From: Guillardia theta CCMP2712
Taxonomy: Eukaryota > Cryptophyceae > Pyrenomonadales > Geminigeraceae
Assembly: GCF_000315625.1 (NCBI RefSeq)
Contig: NW_005434658.1
Location: 543,203-607,202, forward strand
Reading direction: 5' to 3'
Length of the DNA stretch: 64,000 nt
Shown: piece by piece, positions 10,905-24,385 of the stretch
How the letters are laid out: each line of letters starts with the position of its first letter
How positions within the stretch are numbered: the first letter of the stretch is position 1
Position numbers and translations under genes: made by a program
Notes under the pieces: model-generated
The model's input: the letters and a program-made list of their open reading frames with translations, nothing else
Database searches by the model: none
Told to the model about the DNA's origin: nothing

Positions 10905-13900
10905 TTAATCGTCGAGCTGCATGAGGAGTGCAGCTCCTCTTTTTATCCAGTGGCTCTGCGGCTTTGCCGTTGGGATCACGATGGGGCAGACGAAGTTGGA
11001 GGAGTGGCCGGTGGTGGCCAGCACGCCCCTCCTGGCTGAGGTATTGTAGAGAGGAGCCACGTAGAAGCCCTCGACGAGGACGGAGCCGTCGTCCTGCCGC
11101 TCCTCCTTCCACATGCAGTGCGGGGAGGGCATCTCCTTGGGAGAGAACCACATGACCGGCATGGGACTGAAGAGAACCTTAGGCTCCGACTCCTCGAGCA
11201 GGTTCGTCTGCTTGTTCCACCGGCAGCCCTCAGAGAAGGGGCCATGCACGTAGACTCCGTTGGTGGGAGGCGTGTCGTAGTGCTCCTCTTCCATCATGAT
11301 GTGCTCGAAGTTGAGGGTGTCGACCGGCAGCGTGTACTTCCTCGCGTAGTTCTGCATGGCCCCCGTCATGAACGCATGCACGAAGAAGAAGCCCGACAGC
11401 CAGAACGTGGCCGGCTGCTTGTTGTCGATCCAACTCTGGAAGAAGGAGAGCCTGGCGAGCAGGTCGGCGATGTATCCCCCCAGAGGCTTCAGGGACGGGT
11501 AGGACTTCTTGGCCCACAGCCCCGGCACCTTGCCGGTGTTGAGCGCGACTTGGACCTGCTCGAGGTCAGCAGACATGACGATGAGGCCCTTGAGAGCCTT
11601 GCGCAGGTCCGACAGCGAGCTGCGAACGATTTCGATGAGTCCGTTGTAGCGGATGAGCTCCTGGGAGAGGACGGTGTTCATGCTCTCATCGAAGCGGATG
11701 GGGAATTTCTTCATGACCCTCTCCCTGTCGAAGACCTGGGGGACCCTGTTGAGGATCCCCTCGGCCAGCTCGTCCAGCACCTCGTCCGCTGACTTCTTCC
11801 CCGACCCTCCTCCTCCTCCTCCTGAGCTCCCGGCCTCCGTGGAGAGCATGGTGTCGCAGAAGTAGTTCGTCTCCTGCTGATCCTTTGTGATGTCAGCGTT
11901 GTCGTGCAGGCCGAAGACTTCCGGCTGCTGAGTCAGCGGCATCTGCATGATGTAGTCGATGATCTGCGAGTGCTCCATGTAATCGATGTCAGCTGGGGCC
12001 TTGTAGAGCCCCGAGGGGGAGAAGCTGTAGTCGTCGTTGAACACGAAGGAGTTGTAGAAGTCGGAGAGCGCACAGAGGAGATACCTCCTGTCCTTGTCGT
12101 CCGTGACCCTCCCGCCATAGTTGCACTCGCCGATGAGGTAGTTGAGAGCTTTGAACTGATCCTCCTCGTACTCGTCCAGCATCATCTTGGTCTGCTTCAC
12201 GCTGATCGACATGTCTCCAGAGGTGAACTCGTACGGGATGTTCCATCCGAGAGGCCCGAAGCTCCTCCTCTCCTGTATCACAGCATGGAAGAAAGAGAGA
12301 GCTGGAGGACAACCTCGTCAGCGGAGCAGGAGAGGGAGAGGAAAGGAGGGGCTCACCGTAGACGAGCTTCTTCCACTTGAGAGGCTTCTTGCAGGAGGTG
12401 AAGAATTCTTCGTCGCCGATCGGGTCGGACAGGAAGGAGCCTTTCACGTTCAGCCTGATGCCCTTGGCCGACTCGTTGGTCATCTTGATGCCGTTCTGCA
12501 AGACCGAGACTGGGAAGACGCTGGACGGGTAGCTCGTCAGCCACAACCGGAAGTTCTTGTTCGCGGTCTCCGGCTTGAACTCCTCGCAAATCCTCTCCAA
12601 GGTCACCATCCAACTCCCGTACACGTGGCAGTTCTGCAGCACCACCCACGAGCCGTTCTTGTACCCCTCCTCCACGTACTTGGCTGCGATCGGACCCTGG
12701 CCCTGCCCCAGCGACACGCTCTTGATGGTTTCCCCGAACCCCTTCTCGTCCGCTAGCTTGAAGAGAGCAGCGTTGGGGTCGGACCCAGCGGAGAGGATGA
12801 AGATGAGCGGCGTGCAGGGGTCAGAGTCCTCGTAGCAGGCAGCGAGGTCGAAGGGAGGAGGCTCTATGAACTGCTGGCCCATCTCGTTGGCGACGAAGAG
12901 CATGATGGCGGGGACGATCTTGTCCGATCGGATGCTGCGGATGATGAGGAGGCGAGTGAAGGGCTCGCACTCCTTGAACTGCCCGGGGAAGTCGAGCTTG
13001 TAGGGCTCCGAGGACTCGAAGATTTCCTTCCATTCGTCCCCGTGCTTGACGAAGTCGTCCTTGAACGATGACGTCACCTTGAGGTTCGACAGGCGCGTTA
13101 TCTCTCCCCAGCTCCTCTCGATCAGCCAAGACTCGAAGGGGTTGGGAGGAGCCTGTGCCGAGCATGTCAGATCGAACAGGAATGGAGCAGAGGAAGCGAG
13201 AGGAGGAGGAGGAGGAGGAGGAGGAGGAGGAGCTTGCTTCACGTGCACTCACCTCACCCACGGCCACACCACCCGTGAGGAGGAAGCGAAGGTCCTCCTC
13301 GTCTAGCCGACCGGAAGCTCGCATGAGGCGACTGCAGAGCAGGAAGGAGAAGAGGAGCTTGTCCTTCTCGAAGAGCGAGCGGCAGACCATCTTGTACAGG
13401 AAGTAGGTGAAGTGATCGTCCAACGACGCCAGTCGCTTCTCCCTGTACACGTGTCAGTTCAAGTCATGGCAGCCCGCAAACTTCTCACAACTCGGAGCTG
13501 GGCTCGGAGTCCTTGACGCTCTGCCTGAAGAGGGCGATGAACCAGGTCAGGCTGTACTGATACATGGGCTCGATGCTGTTGAGCGAGGAGATGGCAAAAA
13601 AGAGGATCGAGGCTCTCCAGGCCACCGGCTTGTATCCTGCTCTTGCCTCGTCGATCTTCGCCTCGGTCTCCTCTGCGATCTTCTGCTTCTCCTCAATGTC
13701 GTTGGAGAGAACCTTGGCGTCTTTGAGAACCTGGATGCCTTCTGTGTTCTCTAGGATGTTTCCCTCCGCAGAGAGGACCTCCAGGATCTTGTCCTCTGTC
13801 TCCCGCAGCTTCCTCTTGTTCTCTGCTCCCTGTACGATCAGAATATTCTTCTCCTCCTCCAAGTCCGGACGCTCCTCTGCCACCACGATCCCCAGCAGCT

Positions 13901-16900
13901 GGTCCTGCAGGCCGTCCTGGGTGATCATGAAGTTGAGGAGGGTGACCTTGACGGCTGTTTCCGGCATGTAGTGCGGGTTCGGCAGCTTGCTGGTGATGTA
14001 GAAGCGGAAGTTATTGGAGTACTCGATAGTCGCGTCCCCGAGCCGAATGCACATGACGCCTCCCTGCTTGAAGGTCTGCTTGAGGAGGAGCGGCTCAAGG
14101 GTCGGGTCGAGCTCTTGCAGGACGTTCTCGAGGAGGACGGGGTTGCCGAACTGGATTGAGTTCTCGAGGGTGCGGACGAAGTCGGTGTCGGTGAGCTTGA
14201 TGACCTTGAGGCCGTTCTTCTTCTCTGTGTTGCGGAACCACTTGTTCGCCTGCCCCTGGGGGTCTATGCAGAGGGGCCACCTCCTAGCGTTGGTGACGAT
14301 GATACCGTTGTCGATGGAGAAGACGTCGGAGGGCAGCCCGTTGATCGACCACTCCCTGATCTTGACTGGGTCCCCGAGCACCTTGGACAGAACGAACGTG
14401 TCTGATCGGGGGACCGACAGCTCGCCCAGCAGGTGAATCCACTGAACAATCACGTCGTCCCTGTAGTTCTTCATGAAGGCCCCGAGGTAGGCGACGTAGG
14501 CGGAGGAGACAAGAACGTCTCCTGTGAGGTGGACAAACTCCACCTGTAGCTCCTCCGCCACAGCCGTCCACCTCGACTTCTCACCTCCCAGCCCAGCTAT
14601 CAGCTGCTCGGCCCTCTCCAGCTTCAGGGCGCAAAGCTCAGCTTGGGCCTCGAGATCTGCCTTCTTTTCCGCGCACTCTCGCAGCTGATTCTTGAGACCG
14701 TTGAGCTCGTCCACGACCTTCTTCAGGTCAGCCCGCTTGTGCTCCAGCACCTTCATCGCCTCTGCCAGCTCTCCCTCAGCTACCGACAGCGCTGCCTTCT
14801 TGGGGGCCACGATCTTCGCCACCCTGTCGTACCCCTCCATCGCCAGCACCCACTTACACAGGCCCTCAGCTGCCGTGGAGGCCTTGGCGATCTGAGCTGG
14901 GGTGAAACCCGGGTCCGGCTGGAACTCCTTGCGGATCTTCTCGATGATCTTAGCGGGGATATTGTCCTTGTCGTAGCTCTTGAGCGACTGCAGCAGCGTA
15001 CCCGTGTTCAGCAGGCGCACAGCTGGGGACCACCAGTCGTCGATCTTCGCGCCGGGTTTGTCGGGGTCGTTCTTCTTGTCGGGCTTCAGGTCCAGCATGA
15101 CTAGCACCGCCTTCATCGCCAGCTGCACACCGAAGGGAGGCTTCGCCATGCTCTTGACCAGGTCGATGTCCTGCTTCTTGATCGTGTCCAGCGCCTTGAG
15201 AGCGTCGTTGAGGATGGGGATCGCCTCCGCTAGATCCGCCTCGCACTCCTCCTTCACCTTCTGTACCTCAGCAGCCTGCGATGAAAGTCAGTCAAGCAAG
15301 TTCACGTCAGCCTCCCTGCCCCACCTGCTTTGCCGTCGCTTCTTCATCCTTCATAGCGATCGCCTTCTGCGCATCGACACCAGGGATCGCGGCCTCAACT
15401 TTAGCCGTCAGCGCCTCCGTGTCCTTCTGCGCCTGGAGGAGGCCGGGCTGAAGGTCGATGAGCTCCTGTTTCATGGTGTTGACCGACGTCTCCGCCAGCG
15501 CGAGGGCCCCGAGGCCTCCGGTGTATCGCTTGATCTGCATGTTGATCTGCTCGCGCTTCTGCTTCAGCAGCGTCTTGTAGGTGTTGATGAGCTCCAGATA
15601 GCTGGTGGGGGTGACGTAGTTGTGCCTCCTCGTCTCGGAGAGGAACTTGTGCGACAGCTCCGCCACGTTCTCGTGCATGGAGATGCACATGGAGACGCAG
15701 CTCTGCCGCGTCCCGTCCTCCATCTCCACATCCGACAGGAACCTCCTCGCCACCGACTCCAGCGCGTCCGACGGCCACTCGGTGAACCAGTCGATGGTGC
15801 AGCAGTTGACCAAGCTGGGGAACTGCCGGAGGCGGCTACGGAAGGCGTCTCCGATCGGGCTGAAGGCCAGCACGATGTGCATCAAGCTCTTGCACCTCTC
15901 AATGAAAAAGGCGTACTGGTCAGCTGGGGTGTTGAGCACCCTCCCAGCTGCCTTGGCGGCGGGTCGGCACTTCTCAGCAAGCACGGCCTTCTCGTCAGAG
16001 GCGAAGAGGTTCGGCACTTCGGCGGTGTTGAGAAGGTTGTTGAGGTCCTCGACGAACGACTCCATCTTGATCTGAGTGTCGGTGAAGAGAAAAACCGTCG
16101 GCTTTCCGTCCCCTCCTGCCACTGTGAGTAGGCGCTTCAGGTCTTCCCTCCACTCGTTCTTGCCGTACGTCTTGGAGATCTCGATCTCCACCACCGTGTA
16201 GTCCATGATGGAGGCGGCAAGCCTTGTGCAGCTCTGCCTGCCACTCCCCCCTATGCCGATCAGCAGAGCGTTTCCTCCCGGCGATCGGAGGATGCGGCAG
16301 ATGCGAGTGATGTGCTCGATCATGAAGAGGAAGAGCACCAGGTCCATGGGCTTCTTGCAAGTCGCGTTGTAGTACTCGAGGTACCCGTTGCACGCCTCGA
16401 TCACCACCTCGGGGTTGGGCATCTCCTCGTAGACCCGCTTCCCGTCGGGCTTCTGGAAGTCTCCGAACAACAACCTGCGAGCCTGGGAGATGGAGACGAC
16501 GCCGTCCTCGCCTTCGTGCTTGAGGTGGTCGAGGATCTTATCAAAGTCTTGGCTGAAGCGAGCCTTGGTCTTGGTCCTCAGCGTTTCTATCAGCCACTCG
16601 CGGTCCTTGTCGTCCGTTAGACGATCGTAGAAGACTCGCATGATCTCGTGGCACCACAGCCTGCAGAACTGCGCGGGTTCGGTCATGCTGGCAGTGTCGG
16701 CCATGCAGATGCCCATAACGACCCTGCCGAAGTCTCTCAGGTTGAAGAGATAGTGACTCTTGTCCGGCGTCGGCAGCAGATTCTTGAGCGCCGCCTCGTA
16801 CACCTCCATGGTCGCCTGGATGGCGGCGTTCTGAAGTCCCTTGATGGAGGAGGGGGTGTTGTTCTTTTCGAAGGCGTGCTTCATGATGGTAGAGAAGATC

Positions 16901-19900
16901 CCTGTCATCACCTCGTTGTCAAACTCAGTCACGCTGATCATGTTGAACCATCGGAGGAAGCGAGGAGTAATGAAAGTCCTGCCTCCGCCCGGCGGGCCCA
17001 TGGCAGCTACATACATCATGTCTTCTATCTTCATGAAGTTCTTCTCCTTGAGGTCGTACCAGCCATGATGGTCCATGTACTGCCGCAGGATCTCGATCGG
17101 GGGCTGAGCCCCGTACGTCTCCTTCTTGGGCATGTTGAGGTCGTCGATGAAGGCGATGCAGAGCTTGCCGATGGGAGGGCCCAGCACTCCCTTCCTCCGC
17201 TTGTCCAGCTTTGACTCGACGATCTCCTGCGTCTGGTTGGCAGAAGTCTGAGCGGAGAAGCCGAGGGAGATCACGTTGAACTTGTCTGGGGAGAGGCCGT
17301 TGAGCAGGTGGTTGTTGATGTAGATCGTCTTGCCGGTCCCGGTAGGGCCACAGAGGAGGAAGGCCATACGGTTCAGGTCGTGGGGGAGGCGGCCGTTCTG
17401 GCAGGTAGTGTCGAGGAGGTACGTGTAGCGGGTGGTGTCGACGGTGGGGACGATGATCTCGTGGGGCTGTAGGTTGGCGTCGATGGTGTGGTTGGAGATG
17501 AGGGAGCCCCATGTGGCCCACTTGCCCTTGGACGCGTCGAAGAAGGAGGAGTAGATACTGTGCTCCTTGGGGAAGGGGTTTGAGATGTGCAGGCTCCCTC
17601 GCTCCCCCTCCTCGTTGTACGGGGAGGGAACGGTCCCCGCGCAGACTTCCTTGACAAACGCGTCCATCTTGTCGCGCCCCTCCCCGTCGACGGTACAGCA
17701 GACGCTCCAGGTCAGGCTGAAGAGGAAGATGCCCTCGAGCAGCGCGTTGGCATCTTTCTCTGCCATCTGGAACTTGCCGGGCTCGACCTTGAACGGGACC
17801 ATAAGGCTCTCAAAGAGCTTCAGGAAGGCCCAGCCGAGCATGATGTCCGAGGTCGGGGAGACCTCCTTGAGCTCCCTGCGGATGAACTTGATGGTTGGTG
17901 GAATGATCCACTTGAACAGGCTCTCAATCATGTCGCGCTGGGAGGACGAGATGGTCTCGGGGAGGGTGTTGAGCCAGGAGCCCAGGGAAGGGTACAGCCC
18001 CATCTGGTGTGGCTCGTAGTAGACCATACCGCACCTGCTCACGGTGGCCGGGGAGGCGACTTCGAGGTCCTGCGGCTCGAAAATCATGTTCATAGAGGAA
18101 GACATCTGAATGATCTCCCCACTGACAAGGCAGAGCTTCTTGTTGTCGTCCAGCACCGTGTTCATGTTCTCGATCCACACAGCGTCCACAGGCCCGTCAA
18201 ACATGACCCACTTCCTGTCCGGCCCCTGGTCAGATGCTGCCGTCCTGAAGTTGATAGCCAATATTCCGTCGCTCCACTCGTGGCTGACCGGGTCAAACTG
18301 CCCGTAGAGTTGACCCATGGTGATGCTCTTGGGATTCATGCAGTAGATCCTGACCTTGTTCTCCTCGTTCTGCCCCAGGGTGCAGAGATGGCCAAGGGTG
18401 TCGGCGAGTACACGATAGCTGCAGGTCTTGCCTCCGTAGGACAGACCGACGACCATAAGGCCGTGTCGCACGACGATCATCTCGTAGAGCTCGATCGTCT
18501 TCTGCAGGAAGTAGGAGGTTGTCTGCAAGTTCCTCTCCTCGCACGCCTTGTTCATGGACGCCAGCATGTTGACGTAGTCAGGGGCAGGGAGAACTGTGCT
18601 GGGGAACAAATCCTTGGCGATGCCTTCGAAGAGGGGAAGGTCGTGGGAGAGGAACTTGGGGACATTGACGTCTCGGATGGCTCTGAGCATGAGGATGTCC
18701 TCGCTCGAGTCCTTGTCTGCTTGTTTCAAGTTACCTGCTGCTCTCAGGACTGCCATGACGGCTCGCATGCCGTAGTCGTAGTGTGTCTGCGAGGAGAGCT
18801 GCTCGCTGCAGAGCTTGTAGGTGGCAACGATCTTCCTTGCTAGCACGCGGGCGTCGCTGAAACCAAAAGACATGAGCATGATCTCTCCTATCATCGCGTA
18901 GTCGGGGACCATCATCGCCACTGTTCGAAACAGCACCTTGAGGTTGTCCGGCAGGTCGCTCCTCCCGGCATAGCCTGGGTTCATGGTGATGAAGACGGCG
19001 CAGGAGGAGATCACGCGGAGGTGACTTCCCTCGAAGTCGAACTCCGTCTGACCCAGCACGATCGCTCGTTGGATCGACATGATCTGCTGCGCTACCACTG
19101 AGAGGACTTCCAGGTCGATCCTGTTGAACTCATCGAAGCACGCCCACGCCCCGCAGCTCACCACTCCCTTGAAGAACTTCCCCATCGCCAGGTAGTCAAG
19201 CCCGTCTGAGCAGTTGAACACGACGCAGTAGTTTGAGATCGCCTTGGCGAGGTCCTTGGTCGTCTCTGTCTTCCCGGTCCCTGCCGGGCCCTCCGGCGCA
19301 CCTCCGAGCTTGAGCTGCAGGGCCCCCATGAGGGTGCGGTAGCAGCGATCGGTGAGAGGCGTCACGACGAGCCTAGAGCTCACGCCGAGGTACTCATAAC
19401 CGTACATGATGCACGCTGTGATCATCTTGCAAGCCACTCGCTCCTCCTGCATGTAGTAGCGAAGTTGCGCCAGCCAGGAGAAGTCCAGCACAGAGCTGAC
19501 TCCCTCCATGCCGAGATTGACCGTCATGTCACGAGCGTGCACGTCAAGAACGACAAGAGCTCCGATGCACTGCCGCTGCAGCTTCGACAGTTTTCCTCGC
19601 ACAAGCTCGATGAGGTCTTCGAGTTGCTGGGTGCACTTGTCTGCGTACCTTGCAACTCCCTTCCCGTCTGGCTCCTGGATCGCTTTTTCAACTTCCAACG
19701 TCCAGTACATCTGCCCTATGACGATCGCGGTCATACCAGGCCAATCAAGCACCCACTGCTTCCTCGGGACCGTCGGGTAAGCCTCGTACGCTTTGATCGT
19801 CTGATCCATCATCGCTTCCTTCATCAGGTGCTCCGTCTCTACCAGCCACTTCTCAACGGCTCCTCGTGCAGTCGCAGGGTCAAGAGTGCGAGGCCAAGGG

Positions 19901-22900
19901 ACTAGCTCCCCCTCGGAGGAGATCATGCCATGGATGATGAGCTGATCGTCGAACTTGAGCTTGGCGATGGCCTCGAAGCACTTCTTGAGATGGGGCTGAA
20001 CTCTCGTCGGGTCCTTCGTCTCCGCGAGGATCTCCAGCAGCTCGTCGTTGGAGAGGAAGAAGAAGCGAGAAAAGAAAAGTCTCTTCTGCTCCAGGTACGC
20101 GTTTAGCCCCTTATTGATCAGCTCGAGCAGCTCGAAGGAGTTCTTGAGGCTCTCAAGCAGTCCATCCATCCTGGTGAAGTTCAGCACCTTGGGGTTGTCT
20201 ATGCATCGGCTCGAAGTTTCTCGGAAGGTGCGGTCGACCTGGAGAAACCTGTCGGCCTCGGTCGGCATCTGTTTCTTGATGTCGTCTGACGCGAAGATGG
20301 GCTCGAGGTACAACCACTGGGCCTGCACTTTGAGCCAGATGTCGATGATGTCTTGAGTAACCACCAGGAACTGCTCCCAGTCTTTGGCGCGATCCTCGAA
20401 GGGTTTGATGTAGGGCGAGGCAAGCATCGTCTGCGTCTTCACGATCTGATCGTCAAGGATTGCCTGAATCTCGTCGATGCAGGAGCCTGCAAGGATTGAA
20501 GTGCCCGAGTCTCGGTAAGGAGTCATGACAAAGACAGTCTCCTGCCAGTCCGCCAGCTGCTTGTCGAGGTTCTTCTCCAAGGAGTACTCCTTGCTAGCAG
20601 CGTCGCTGATCTCCTCGAGCTTGGTGAGGTAGGGGGTGAGCTTCTTGGCTATCATGTCGTTGAGAGACGTCTTCTCCGTTGGCTTGATCGTCTGACCCAC
20701 CACGTCGGCCATCTGATCCCAATGGCGATCGCGCAGCCCGCGGTTACAGAAGATCATCATCAGCGGAACTGCGGGAGAAGGTCAACAAGCGAAGAAAAGA
20801 GACGAGCAAGGGCGAGTACCGTGTGGCTTGAACTCTGAGACGCTCGACTTCATAGACTCGGCGATCTTAAGGAGCTCGGGCTCGTCAGAGTACTGCTTGC
20901 AGTACTTGTAGGCCGCTCGGGTCATATTGTCAACGTCTCCCTCGACCTTCTCGGGGTTCCAAGACCTCAGAGGGCCCGTGTACCACTCGTTGAGGTTCTT
21001 CTGAGAGTCGAGGATGATCTGGATGAAAGCCTCGATCGGCTCGATCGCCTGCTTGCTGGACTCGATAGCAGGGTTGACCGTTGGGTTCCAGCCGAAGATC
21101 TCCTCTTGCTCGTTGATGAGAAGCAGCTCCTTCTCCAGCTCGTCGAGGGTCCCCTTCATGTCAACAATCTTCTGCAGGTAGACGGAGACTCTCTCCGGGT
21201 TCCCGAACTCTTGGAAGGTCTCGATCTCCTGCACGGCAGCCGACAGGCTGGCCTCGAAGTCCTTCTGTCGCTTCTTGAGGTCCTCTTCCATGCCCTCCTC
21301 CTGCGACAGAACCTTGTCCAGCGCCTGCTCCACCATGGGCTGGAGCCGTGCAGGCCATCGGTACGTGTTGGTATTCATTAGCATCTCCTCGTCCGAGATC
21401 TCCTTGCCCAGCTCGTACAAGAACTCCATCCTCTTGGCAACCCGCGCTGTCTTCTCCTTCAGCATGGCCAGCTCTTGGGGCACGTTCTCAAGGTAGTTCT
21501 TGAGCTCCTTCATCTCGTGCGATTCGCGTGGCTTCTCCATGGCACGGGCGCTGATCGCCTCGAACCGCGCGCAGATCTCGCTCATCTCCTCGGAGTTGTC
21601 GTTGAGCACCTGGTTCAGCAGCATCTCGGCGAGGGAGGTACACTTCATGGCGATCCCCTTCACCACAGGGTCCGTCTGCACGTTGTACAGGCCCATCACG
21701 GACTCCGGGATGCTGACTTGAGCGACGTCTTGAGCTGCTTCACGCAGAAGGAGAATATCCCGTTTGTACTCCTCCAACGAGTGGCGCGCTGCCTTGTACT
21801 CAGCTTCCCATCGGCTGTCCAGGTTAAGGATGGAAATACCAGGGACAGGGCTGTGCTCCAGGCAGAAGGTCTCATATCGCTCCACCATTCGATTCGGCCC
21901 ATCCATGTTCTCTTCCAGCGCGTTGCAGACTTTCTGCTTCGTGGTCACGACCGTGTACTCTTCGCTTCTCGCCACACGGATGGAGGAGGTAAGTTTGGTG
22001 TTTTCAAACAGCTGCTTGCTGATCGAGAGAGCATCGCTGTCGATGGTCTCGTCACTGATCGGAGTCTCGGGGACTATGGCCTTGTCTGCCGGTGCAAACG
22101 GAGAGTAGGAAGTCAAGCATCCGGGCTCGATCACAGGGAAGCCTTCGCAGACGGTCACAACGTTGTCGAGGATGGTGCAGAGGTCTTGCTGGAACTGTTC
22201 GAGACTTGGAGAGATGCGAATGTGGGTTCCTTGGACTACTATACGGATGTTGAAAGGAGGAATCGAAGCTGGTTCGCCTTTCCCTTGAACCGCAAGCTCG
22301 AACTGCTCCTTGCTGAGGGGTTTGAACGATTGGATGAAAAGGTCCAGGCCTTCGAAGGTCCTTTCAAACAGGCCTCGAAGTTGCCGATTCATTTGTACTC
22401 GAATGGCCTTGAAAAGCTTCGCGCTCGACGATGGGAGCGCATGTATGGTTGGATGGGGAGGAGGAGATAAAAAGAGGCGAATTATAGCAGGATACCATCG
22501 AGTCTTGAGGAGATGGATAGTCGCTTCTGAGTACTTGATCTGGTCATCCTTGTAACTGCAAAAGAAATTCTCGTCAGTCCTGCTAGCTCAAGAAACGACC
22601 AACAGTAGGACTTACGTGTCAAGGCTCGAAGCACTGTACTGAAAAATTGAAGGAATATTGAGGTAGCATCTTGATGAGTAGTAATCGCCCCAAAGGCTTT
22701 CTAACGCAAGCGACATGACGTTTGAAGTCAATAAATTCTCTTGTATGAACTCCTTCGCCTTTCGCACAGATTGACTCCATTCTGATAACAAATTCCCTTC
22801 AGTGTACAATTGAAATTTATCATGCCATCAAGACTCACCCTCGCTTGGCATATTGAGGCCTCTTTGCAACGTATCACCGAATGTAAAAGATTCGAATCTG

Positions 22901-23830
22901 ATAATTCATTCAACTACCTCATGAGAGTCAAGACAGTGCAAACCTTGCAATCGCTGACTCTTGAGGAGTATGTTTGATGCCGAGTCGATCCCTTTCGTTT
23001 GGATTCAACAGAACATAATCGCTGATGGCTCTTCGAATGCTTTGCTCATAATCAAATTGAACTTCATCTGCATCAGTTCGTTACAGACGTGACATTCGCC
23101 CATAGAGTGATAACCTAGCATCTCTGATACTAAAACTTCTTGCCTGGCCGGCGGGACTAGTGGAAAAGTTTTCAAATGTGCCAGATGGCAAGCGTTCTTG
23201 ATCCATTTCTCTTTAATAGCCTCAATCCTCTCTATCTCGATGCTTTCAACCAAAGCAAAATATCTCTCGTGAGATTTTTCTTCGTCATCATGAAAGGGTA
23301 TAGAGGAACCCACGTATTTCAGTGGAATTGAACGAGACCGGGAGAACGATTCGTTGTCCGAACATTCAAACATGCCAGTACCATTGGAATTCCTTGAGTA
23401 GTAGTTGGCAGGATCTGGCTCCCTGTGAGGCTCAGGTGAAGAAAATGCAGAGCCCTTTATCCTCGAAGTAAGCTGCTTCATTGTCAAGGTAAGAGCGTGC
23501 GGCGACCAAAACATTGCAATCCTGTCGCATGGACCTCGAAAATACGAATCGTGAACATATTGCACTGAACATTTGGTCATCTTAGAATCATCAAAGATGA
23601 TGAACCCCTCCTCTGTGCGTAGAGGGACTCCATTCTTGTCGTACCTGCAACGCGAATCATCGTTCAACCTTGAACTATCATGGCATTTACCTCGTGTTGA
23701 ACGAGCGTTTGGTGGACGAAGCCTGGGAGCCAAGAAACGATGTTGACTGAAGCGGTATCCCCTTGCCGGACATGGACATGGTCATCCTCTTTGGAGATCG
23801 TTTCTCCTCTGACACCACTGGGGGAACCAT
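10905..23830 (-). CDS. Axonemal dynein heavy chain 1 (inner-arm, DNAH3/7/12-like)
   Basis: Force-generating heavy chain of an inner dynein arm, acting on axonemal microtubules. Well-placed exons, minus strand: 22616 (3' end), 22555-22496, 22423-20820, 20768-15325, 15275-13492, 13442-13253, 13152-12357 and 12301-10905. Two or more N-terminal exons at 23830-22620 start with MVPPVVSEEKRSPKRMTMSM. About 4,080 residues, normal for the family. The tail includes YFALVESIEIERIEAIKEKW, a hallmark of the DNAH3/7/12 group. The linker region has QAQWLYLEPIFASDDI. P-loops: AAA1 GPAGTGKTETTKDLAKA with ACFDEFNR (about 19280-19100), AAA2 GLSYGGKT (about 18430), AAA3 LLCGPTGTGKT with IAFIDDLNMP (about 17340 and 17140), AAA4 GIGGSGRQS (about 16240). 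The stalk and microtubule-binding region spans the exon junction near 15300. The C-terminus is HWIKRGAALLMQLDD. The intron at 13152-13253 contains a (GGA)n run. The C-terminal region has a short Gly-run insertion. The assignment to DNAH7 rather than DNAH3 or DNAH12 is not resolved. Confidence 0.93.
13201..13234. repeat. (GGA)n microsatellite inside a dynein intron
   Basis: About eleven consecutive GGA/GAG units lie in the intron between the dynein exons 13442-13253 and 13152-12357 (as TCC repeats on the coding strand, close to the polypyrimidine position of the acceptor). Length variation here would change the intron, not the protein. Confidence 0.85.
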
Positions 23831-24385
23831 GATTGTTCCCTGTGAATTTTTCGTCCACTCAAATGATTCTTCTGAAGCTTTCAGTATTCCGAATCTACAC
23901 GCTGCTAAGTAGTAATGCTCTTATGCTCTCGTCATCGAGCTACTCAATGCTACAGTCTCGTCTCCGACTGAATCACCTTCGATGCTCCCGTCGGCCATCT
24001 CCCCATTTCAACCGCCTTGACTTGTATTATTCTCTAGGACCAGGTCATATCACTACTCGACCTAAGACCCAAACCGTTGATAATCGTAACGGCTTAGCCT
24101 TCGGGGCGGCCCGGCCGGGCCTCCCATCACTGTCACTGATGCCCGGCCGTTAAATCGCCCCGATGGCATGCGAGGCTGCTGTGCTGGCGAGGCAGCGGGG
24201 GATCAGATGCCGACAGTCACTGCAGCAACAGCATGTCATGACCACTCACGGACCCGGTTGCCCGTAGCGACGGTCACTCGCAGAAACCATTGCTCAGTAG
24301 CCTTTTAAGTTTCACAACTGGCACTGCGGCAAGTTACATGCCTACCATCTGCTGAGCCTTGCTGGGCTAACACGAGTCGGTGGCG
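23831..24385. other. Divergent promoter region between dynein 1 and the WD40 gene, with a GC palindrome
   Basis: 555 bp separate the two start codons. At 24108-24121 lies a perfect 14-bp palindrome, GGCCCGGCCGGGCC. Just upstream (24071-24093) is AAACCGTTGATAATCGTAACGG, whose CCGTT and AACGG arms pair. TCACTGTCACTG and several GTCACTG/CAGTCACTG words follow to about 24270. No open frame of interest was seen. Confidence 0.5.

Noticed and set aside
17587-18843. Long plus-strand open frames opposite dynein 1 (also 14980-16131, 16648-17214, 11118-11792)
   Set aside because: They mirror the dynein coding frame, have no domain character (many Val/Leu/His/Asp by composition), and arise from GC-ending codons on the minus strand.
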